Of a stretch of DNA of 64,000 nt, positions 58,187 to 64,000 are shown piece by piece. Position 1 is the stretch's first letter; each line of letters starts with the position of its first letter. The translations under genes were made by a program, and so were the position numbers. The notes under the pieces were generated by a model that saw only the letters and a program-made list of their open reading frames with translations, did not search any database and had not been told where the DNA came from. Source of the DNA: Chitinophagaceae bacterium. GTDB lineage: Bacteria; Bacteroidota; Bacteroidia; Chitinophagales; Chitinophagaceae. Location: NCBI GenBank assembly GCA_016706055.1, contig JADJKL010000004.1, positions 1 through 64,000 of the forward strand, given 5' to 3'.

Positions 58187-58200
58187 CCGTAGTACTACGG
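58187..58200. repeat. CCGTAGTACTACGG palindrome, copy 4
   Basis: Perfect 14-bp palindrome in the upstream region of the RCPPACPPP protein gene. Same motif as at 40612, 48024 and 55278. Confidence 0.6.
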
Positions 58201-58290
58201 AATTTTTGGGGTAGTAGTCCGGTTTTTTGGGATGGCTATGAAAAACATTAATGATTTGCTGACGCAACAAGGTTTCACACAAAGAAGAGG

Positions 58291-58478
58291 ATTTGCTTGC
58301 GCAAATTGGGTTGGCCACGGATTGCACAGATTAGCACAGATTGGTTTGCTTGCGCAAACTGTAGGCCACGAATGGAACTAATCACGAATGTTTTAATACG
58401 AATGAGGAACTGCTTACGCAGTTTTCTGGCCAGCCACAGATTAACACGGATTAGCACAGATGGTTTGCTTGCGCAAAC
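58291..58478. repeat. Array of four hairpins with conserved TTGC/TTAC loop
   Basis: Hairpins at 58291-58306 (ATTTGC-TTGC-GCAAAT), 58344-58359 (GTTTGC-TTGC-GCAAAC), 58408-58423 (AACTGC-TTAC-GCAGTT) and 58463-58478 (GTTTGC-TTGC-GCAAAC). All four keep full 6-bp pairing although the stem bases differ, that is, they covary. Spacing is 53, 64 and 55 bp. Between them are imperfect copies of GCCACGGATT/GCACAGATTAGCACAG-type repeats. No gene is supported between 58120 and 58575. Confidence 0.75.
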
Positions 58479-58520
58479 TATTTTTTTGTTTGCCACGAAA
58501 GCACACGAAAAGACACGAAA

Positions 58521-58549
58521 TAAAAACCCCGCTGTGAAGCAGCGGGGTT
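58521..58549 (-). terminator. Rho-independent terminator of the DUF5675 cassette
   Basis: AACCCCGCTG (58525-58534) pairs with CAGCGGGGTT (58540-58549); on the minus strand TTTTTA follows. It lies 26 bp beyond the stop of the minus-strand gene at 58575, so it ends the cassette. Confidence 0.85.
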
Positions 58550-58574
58550 GAAAGTGCATCGATGATTGCAGATC

Positions 58575-58778
58575 TTATTTTTTACGCCATTTTTTAAATA
58601 GGTACTTCATCAATATAGATGTTATGAAACTTACCAATGCGCCGATTGCGGCGAGTATGGCTGTTTGTAAAAGATCTGTAACCGAAAGATTAGCGAGGAG
58701 GATCGTTAATGTTCCACCAGCAGTGCCTGCCTTAGTTCCATTAAAAGTTGAATGATCACTCATCTTATTTTCTTTCAT
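58575..58778 (-). CDS. Small holin-like membrane protein
   Basis: 67 residues. Gly/Thr-rich start, then one or two membrane segments (TILLANLSVTDLLQTAILAAIGALVSFITSILMKYLF) and a basic tail KKWRKK, the layout of small holins. Start at residue 6 (MSDHSTF) is equally possible. Overlaps the next gene's stop (TGATG-type overlap). Confidence 0.55.
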   Translation of the reverse strand: MKENKMSDHSTFNGTKAGTAGGTLTILLANLSVTDLLQTAILAAIGALVSFITSILMKYLFKKWRKK

Positions 58779-58958
58779 TTTTTTACGGCAGTCTGGCTGA
58801 CACCACTAATAACAGTACCTGCTACTGTGATATATCCGGCTACTTTAATTAAAATTGCTGGCAGTGCTACGGGTGCTGTTAAAACAGCCGTACCCAAGGC
58901 AAGAACAGCAAGACCAATATTCCGGACTTTCTTAAAAAAACCGGGTGTTGGTTTTCAT
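58775..58958 (-). CDS. Small membrane protein, one frameshift
   Basis: About 60 residues. ATG at 58958, MKTNTRFFKKVRNIGLAVLALG; an extra T in the run at 58934-58940 region breaks the frame. The rest is a hydrophobic Ala/Val-rich segment (LALGTAVLTAPVALPAIL and IKVAGYITVAGTVISGV) and a C-terminal VKK. It sits between the DUF5675 gene and the holin-like gene. Confidence 0.55.
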
Positions 58959-58962
58959 GCGA

Positions 58963-59379
58963 TCAACTATTGTTTTCATTTTTTGCGTCTTTAACGATTA
59001 AGAAAAGTGGCTTACCATTATCCAATGCAGGAGAAACAATTGTCAATAGTTTCTTTAATGCAATTCTTGATAGGATGCCTTTACCTGGGCCGACCAATTC
59101 TGTTGCAGGTGCGATACAGCCTTTTATTTCTTTCAATGCATCATTGGCAGCATGAATGAGGATTCCGCTTCTTCCGGAAACATTCTCTACCAGTAAGTGC
59201 CAACCGAAACGCTGTGTGTACCTTTTTCTGAGACTGTATTTTCCTTCGGGAATGCAAGAAATTTGCCGCTGGTTATTCTTCCAGGGAAGTTCGATAGTAA
59301 AACAGATTCGTTTACCAGCAACCAACAGATTTCCATTTGTGCCTAAAGGATGATAGGTTCTTACAAGATGTAATTCCAT
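58963..59379 (-). CDS. DUF5675 family protein
   Basis: 138 residues. Typical features: LVRTYHPLGTNGNLLV, TIELPWKNNQRQISCIPEGKYSL...ILIHAANDALKEIKGCIAP. The family is found in phages and in Bacteroidota; its fold recalls peptidoglycan-active proteins, but the activity is not proven. With the holin-like protein downstream, a lysis pair would be a natural guess. Confidence 0.75.
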   Translation of the reverse strand: MELHLVRTYHPLGTNGNLLVAGKRICFTIELPWKNNQRQISCIPEGKYSLRKRYTQRFGWHLLVENVSGRSGILIHAANDALKEIKGCIAPATELVGPGKGILSRIALKKLLTIVSPALDNGKPLFLIVKDAKNENNS

Positions 59380-59403
59380 TTTGTGTTTTTAAAAGTTAAA
59401 CAA

Positions 59404-60157
59404 TTACAGGCCGGAAATTTTAACCAATGACAGTGCATTGAATGCACCGTTTTTGAGCGGATACATTGTGCCGTTTACCTGCTGATAGAATTCAATACCC
59501 AATGCGAGAAATAATGGGTGGGTGCTGTTCGCTGTTACATTATTCACCAAATTAATAACGGCAGTTGGAGCAGTGTCTAATGGCAGCTCTGCCGTGGACT
59601 GGGTTTGGACCACGTAATTCTGTTGTTCAATTGATTTCGACACCTGCACTTATCAACTTGTAATGTGTAGTGCCTGCAGGTGCTGCAATCATATTACCCG
59701 GAATGAATGAAGGGATATTGACATCCAACTGACCTGTGACTCTGTCGATAGCTGGAGTGAACGGTGCAAATAAGGTGGTGCTTAATTTACCATTGATGTT
59801 GAATTCAAAGTTTTGCAATAACTCTGCTTCGCCATCAATAACATTTCGCAATCCTCTGGGATTGGTGCTATCTGCCTGAATGACTTTTATCATTTCCCTT
59901 GTAAGGCGGGAAACCATACGTCCATCAGCGGTGTTTAACAATAAAGACCTGATAGCATTGCGCAACAGCTTACCTGCTTTGCCTGCCCGACCAAACTCAG
60001 CACCATTTTCTCTGGTACGCTGGAAAGAAGGATCACTGGCGATACGTTCGGCAGAAACTCCACCCTTTTGTCGTACCATGTGCCCGTCTTTTGATTTATA
60101 AAAGTTTAATTTACCAAGGGTTCCTTTTATGAGGATGAACCCATCTTGTTGTGCCAT
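59404..60157 (-). CDS. Conserved hypothetical protein (MAQQDG family), one frameshift
   Basis: About 250 residues. First frame 60157-59627, second 59649-59404, joined near 59640 (ISAGVEIN...NYVVQTQSTAELP). The start MAQQDGFILIKGTLGKLNFYKSKDGHMVRQKGG and RTRENGAEFGRAGKAGKLLRNAIRSLL are well known to me as a recurrent Bacteroidota protein, but no function is established. First gene of the minus-strand cassette that ends at the terminator at 58521. Confidence 0.7.
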
Positions 60158-60444
60158 GATTTAAAATTTAGTAATTAAAAAAATGTATGGGTTGGTAAGG
60201 CGCATCCCTTAAAGCCTTTTCATCATGATGAATGCAATTGCCCAACAAGAATAGAAACAGTGATGTGGAAGTTGAAATTTGGGTGACGTTGGTGACAGAA
60301 AAGGAGCAAAGATGTAATTGTGTGCCTGATTGATTCTGAATGAATCAAGAAGTTTTTACAAACTCTGGATTATTGAATTTAGTTATAAGGTGTGGTGAAA
60401 GACTTTATATATTATTACTTGCAGCTATTTTTTACCTTTATCCC

Positions 60445-61007
60445 ATGACTGAACTGCAGGGAGGTATACCTGATGGCAAACCGAATGGTTTTGACATCAG
60501 GCACCTGTTTGACTTATACTATACAAGGCTCTGTTATTTTGCGCATAAACTGATTGGCAACAAAGAAGCATCAGAAGATATTGTGCAGGATGCATTTGTA
60601 GCCTATTGGAAAAAAAGTGCCGATTTTGCTAATGAGCTTTCTATTAAAAGCTTTCTTTACCTGACTGTAAAAAATGCCTGCCTTAATGTAATACGGCATG
60701 AGCAAGTAGTGAAACGATTTGCGGAGAGTACTGATGCTACAGGATTTACAGAAGAGAAATTACAGAAAACATCATCCGCTCGGAAGTGGCTGGAGAAATT
60801 CATACTGCCATAGCAACACTACCCAAAGGTTGCCGCCAAGTGCTTGAGCTGGCTTATTTTGGCGAACTAAAAAATGATGAAATAGCCGAGCAACTACAGA
60901 TTTCCATCAATACTGTAAAAACACAAAAGGCAAGGGCTTTACAATTGTTACGCCTTAAACTGGATGTGGGCAGCCTGATTTTAGTGTTGGCGGTAACGGG
61001 TTTTTAA
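60445..61007 (+). CDS. ECF sigma factor, one frameshift
   Basis: About 188 residues from the ATG at 60445 (MTELQGGIPDG); an in-frame ATG at 60340 adds an untypical leader. Region 2: FDLYYTRLCYFAHKLIGNKEASEDIVQDAFVAYWKK; region 4: IATLPKGCRQVLELAYFGELKNDEIAEQLQISINTVKTQKARAL. One A is missing near 60765 between the two. Typical FecI-type; it should be held by the FecR protein encoded next and activate the receptor gene at 62.4 kb. Confidence 0.9.
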
Positions 61008-61081
61008 TAAAAACTTTATAGTTTTTACTATTTTTCACCCTTTTCTCCGGCTAGGGTGTTCTTACATAATACCTATCTTAT

Positions 61082-62270
61082 ATGAATCAACAAAACGATG
61101 CTTTTCAACAATCACAGTTTATTCTTAAATACCTAAGAGGCGAACTCTCTATTGCCGAGAAAAATGAGCTGGATACATGGCTGGAAAGCAATGACAACAA
61201 CCGAACCCTTTTTGAAGAGCTAACAAATGAAGTATTATAAAAAAGAATTACAGTTCTTTGACTCTCTTAAAGTTGACGCTGCCTGGCAAAAATAGAGGCG
61301 CAGGGAAAAAAGCCAGCAAAAATAGTAAGCATGAAAACTAACCGCCGTTGGTGGTATGCTGCTGCCGCTGTTTTGCTATTGGGCGGATTTTTAACCTACC
61401 GCTTTGCTTTTCAAGAACCTAATAAGTCGCCAATTGTAAATAAAACTATTCCAGAAAAAAATGACGTAGCCCCAGGTGGTAACAAAGCGGTACTAACCTT
61501 AGCAGATGGCTCTACCATTATACTGGATAATGCTTCTAATGGAAACCTTGCTGAACAGGGAAATACGAAAGTGATAAAACTCGATGACGGACAACTGGCC
61601 TATAACAATGCGGGGATAGGTTCTGAAGTTGTCTACAATACTGTATCAACGCCTCGTGGTGGGCAATACCAGTTGGTATTAGCAGATGGTAGTAAAAAGT
61701 GTGGTTGAATGCAGCTTCTACACTACGTTTTCCTACAAGTTTTGTTGGTAAAGAAAGAAAAGTGGAATTAGAGGGTGAGGATATTTTGAAGTGGCGAAAA
61801 ACGCAGCTATGCCTTTCAAAGTAGATGTGGATGGTAAAGGCGAAGTGGAAGTGTTGGGTACGCATTTTAATATTAACTCTTACAGTAATGAACCTGCAAT
61901 AAATACAACCTTGATTGAAGGAAGTGTAAAAGTAACAGGGAATTTATCAGGTAAAACACAAAACTTAAATCCTGGAGAACAAGCTCGGATAAACGCTGCT
62001 GGACAGGTGACGCTAAATAGAAATATTAATGTAGATGAGATTATTGCCTGGAAAGAAGGCAATTTTAATTTTAATAGTGCTGGTATTGAATATATCATGC
62101 GCAATGTTAGCAGGTGGTATGATCTTGATGTTGTTTATCAGGGAGTACCCAGCAAGGAAACTTTTTCTGGAATTGTAAGCCGTAACAGTAACCTATCTGA
62201 AGTGCTGATGATTATGAAACAAGCGGGAATAAAATTCAAAATAGAAGGGAAAAAAATTACGGTAATGTAA
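61082..62270 (+). CDS. FecR-type anti-sigma factor, several frameshifts
   Basis: About 396 residues. The cytosolic start MNQQNDAFQQSQFILKYLRGELS, a membrane segment near 61350 (RRWWYAAAAVLLLGGFLTY), and the periplasmic FecR domain with DVAPGGNKAVLTLADGSTIIL, QYQLVLADGSKVWLNAAS, and FEV/FKVDVDGKGEVEVLGTHFNI, plus the C-terminal FSGIVSRNSNLSEVL. Breaks near 61240, 61290, 61700 and 61790. It relays the receptor state to the sigma factor. Confidence 0.88.
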
Positions 62271-62403
62271 AACCAAAATCAAATTTTATACAGGCCTAAA
62301 AAACCGGGATTCCATTGGCCGGAACCCCGGAAAATATTCAGGTTTGTATTTATATACAATCGTAGGAGACTGCTTATTATTTAAACCTAAACAAAACAAA
62401 GTT

Positions 62404-64000
62404 ATGAATTTAACTGCTCTTTGTTTCAACCTGCTGCGGCAGGTTAAACCAAAACGAATGACACTTGTCTTTCGAAAATTTTCGGTAGACAAAAAAACTC
62501 TACTTATTATGAAATTTTCAGCCATTCTATTATTTGCGGCCTGTTTGCAAGTGAGTGCAAATGGGTTTTCGCAAAAAGTAACCTTGTCGATGAAAGATGC
62601 ATCCTTGCAAAAGGTGTTTAAAGAAATTAACCGGCAAACGGGGTTTCAATTTTTTTACAATGATGCCTTGTTAAATAAGGCAGAAAAAGTAAACATCAAG
62701 GTAAAAAATGTTTCTGTTAATGAGGCATTGACTGAATGCTTTAATCAATCACCTCTTGATTTTACTATTGTTAATAATACCATCTTGATAAAAGAGGTAA
62801 CAACAAAAACTGAAGTTAAGGATCCTGTAGTTGTAACCGAACCAGTTCCCATTGAAATAAAAGGTCGTGTTGTTAATGATAAAGGAGAACCGGTAGAAGG
62901 CGTAACGGTAACAGTAAAAGGAACCAGATATGCAACTAAAACAAATGCTAATGGTGAATATACTTTGTCATCGGCAGAAATTAATGAAAAGTCAATATTG
63001 GTTTTTACTGCAGTAGGGCATGATACCCAAGAACTTACAGCAGGGACTAAAAAAGTAGTGAATGTAGAAATGGTTGTAAAAGTACAAGCGATGGATGAAA
63101 CTGTTGTTGTCGCTTATGGAACCCAAAAAATAAAAGATGTAACTGGTTCAATTAACCATTTAGGTACTGAGGCGATAAAGAATGCACCAATGAGTTCTTC
63201 CATTGCAAGCCTGTTGCAGGGCAAGGCGTCTGGTGTAAGTGTTGTGATTCAATCAGCCTCGCCAACTGCCCCTGTTAGTGTAATTGTAAGGGGGGCTTCC
63301 TCACTTACTGGTGATAACCAGCCGCTATGGGTTATTGATGGAGTGCCAAATTATGCAGAATCAAGCACTGTTTTTCGGTTGAGCTCTAACTCTATCCGTC
63401 CTTCTTCAGATCAATCTCGTACTACCACAGGCGATATTAGCAACGCCTTGTTTAATCTCAACCTGACAGATGTAGAAAGTATAGATATCCTGAAAGATGC
63501 TTCTGCAACTGCCCTATATGGCTCAAGAGCTGCCAATGGAGTAATAATTGTAACTACCAAAAGAGGTCGTACTGGTAACATGCCGCCAGTAATCGAGGTG
63601 TCATCGAGGCTTGGTTATTTGCACCAGAATTATAATGGATTTAAGTATATGAATTCTTCAGAATATAAGTATGCTGCTGATAAAGGTGCAAGAGAAGCAG
63701 TGTTTACATCGGGCAGCTTCGATACATACACCAGGACATATTTGGATGAACTCGCCTTTATGAATTTAAATACCAGTGAATATAACAGGAGTACTTTTAA
63801 AATCCTGGATAGTGGTTATGCTGACGGGAATACTGATTGGCTAAAAGAGATGTCGCAAAATCCCATTAACCAGCAATATGACTTAACCGTAAGAGGCGGT
63901 GCCAATAATTTATCCTACTATGTATCTCTATTCCGTGCTAATACACAAGGTATTATAAAAACTGGCGGTAGTGTAACCAATGGTGGTCGTGTAAATATAG
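62404..64000 (+). CDS. SusC/RagA receptor with STN domain (3' end outside window)
   Basis: 532 residues shown, without a stop. The leader MNLTALCFNLLRQVKPKRM precedes a signal segment (LLFAACLQVSANGFSQ); the start could also be at 62452 or later. An STN (secretin/TonB N-terminus) domain follows (SLQKVFKEINRQTGFQFFYND), then a CarboxypepD-type domain and the TonB plug (GTQKIKDVTGSINHL, LWVIDGVPNY, DVESIDILKDASATALYGSRAANGVIIVTTKRG). The STN domain is the part that contacts FecR-type proteins, so this receptor belongs with the sigma/FecR pair upstream. Confidence 0.93.
   Translation, partial: MNLTALCFNLLRQVKPKRMTLVFRKFSVDKKTLLIMKFSAILLFAACLQVSANGFSQKVTLSMKDASLQKVFKEINRQTGFQFFYNDALLNKAEKVNIKVKNVSVNEALTECFNQSPLDFTIVNNTILIKEVTTKTEVKDPVVVTEPVPIEIKGRVVNDKGEPVEGVTVTVKGTRYATKTNANGEYTLSSAEINEKSILVFTAVGHDTQELTAGTKKVVNVEMVVKVQAMDETVVVAYGTQKIKDVTGSINHLGTEAIKNAPMSSSIASLLQGKASGVSVVIQSASPTAPVSVIVRGASSLTGDNQPLWVIDGVPNYAESSTVFRLSSNSIRPSSDQSRTTTGDISNALFNLNLTDVESIDILKDASATALYGSRAANGVIIVTTKRGRTGNMPPVIEVSSRLGYLHQNYNGFKYMNSSEYKYAADKGAREAVFTSGSFDTYTRTYLDELAFMNLNTSEYNRSTFKILDSGYADGNTDWLKEMSQNPINQQYDLTVRGGANNLSYYVSLFRANTQGIIKTGGSVTNGGRVNI

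Noticed and set aside
58291..58530. CRISPR-like array from evenly spaced hairpins
   Set aside because: The 16-bp hairpins differ in sequence, the interval text is itself repetitive, and there is no leader or cas gene.
58297..58559. Frames on both strands with RIAQISTDWFACANC-like text
   Set aside because: They are translations of the hairpin repeat array and not genes.
62298..62332. Hairpin CCGGGATTCC...GGAACCCCGG as terminator of fecR
   Set aside because: The stem has a mismatch and no T run on the plus strand; it may be a dispersed repeat or leader structure instead.

Overview
The window looks like chromosomal DNA of a Bacteroidota species, most probably of the family Chitinophagaceae. 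Evidence: three SusC/RagA- or SusD/RagB-type genes, an ECF sigma/FecR/STN-TonB receptor trio, a full alternative complex III (act) plus caa3-type cox operon in the order usual for that phylum, AT-rich spacers, few Shine-Dalgarno-like sites, and several dispersed Bacteroidota-type intergenic repeats. No rRNA or tRNA gene, CRISPR array or complete insertion sequence was seen.

Layout. 1-5.2 kb: a DUF2207 membrane protein cut by the window edge, a small membrane protein, an ABC exporter and a secreted ricin-fold protein. 5.3-16.7 kb (minus strand): a run of exported hydrolases (D-aminoacylase-like amidohydrolase, penicillin-acylase-like protein, DmpA-type P1 peptidase, two beta-lactamase-fold serine hydrolases, a RidA-like lipoprotein) with a DUF418 membrane protein and a TPR protein, suggesting a peptide/N-acyl-amino-acid scavenging cluster. 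16.7-19.1 kb: a tandem family of membrane-anchored proteins in successive states of decay. 19.2-23.3 kb: housekeeping and hypothetical genes including purN. 23.6-40.4 kb (plus strand): respiratory operon actABCDEF, coxB, coxA, ctaB, (inserted four-helix-bundle gene), two subunit III genes, subunit IV, sco, DUF420. 40.8-47.4 kb: a SusC/SusD pair with a redoxin, a sigma-region-2-like fragment, a small secreted peptide and two previously unlisted 24-25-residue peptides that share a conserved C-terminal core. 47.4-52.5 kb: an accessory patch with an XRE regulator, an OB-fold protein, a HEPN (ApeA-like) protein, a relic of a type III DNA methyltransferase, and an LRAT-fold protein. 52.7-55.2 kb: a GNAT, MBL, thioesterase and TetR group with two matching TetR-type operators. 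55.3-60.2 kb: a two-component system, hypothetical membrane and soluble proteins, a hairpin repeat array, and a small cassette with a DUF5675 protein and two tiny membrane proteins. 60.4-64.0 kb: ECF sigma factor, FecR anti-sigma factor and a SusC-type receptor with STN domain that runs out of the window.

Sequence quality matters for reading this window. Apart from one decayed paralogue, genes left of about 22.4 kb are intact, whereas most genes from 22.5 to 62 kb carry one or more single-base indels, mostly losses in homopolymers, including genes that should be essential (coxA, coxB, ctaB). I treat these as probable sequencing or consensus errors and give the span of the whole reconstructed gene; only where decay goes beyond this (paralogue at 16.7-17.4 kb, 100-bp remnant at 19.0 kb, methyltransferase relic at 50.9 kb) do I call pseudogenes.
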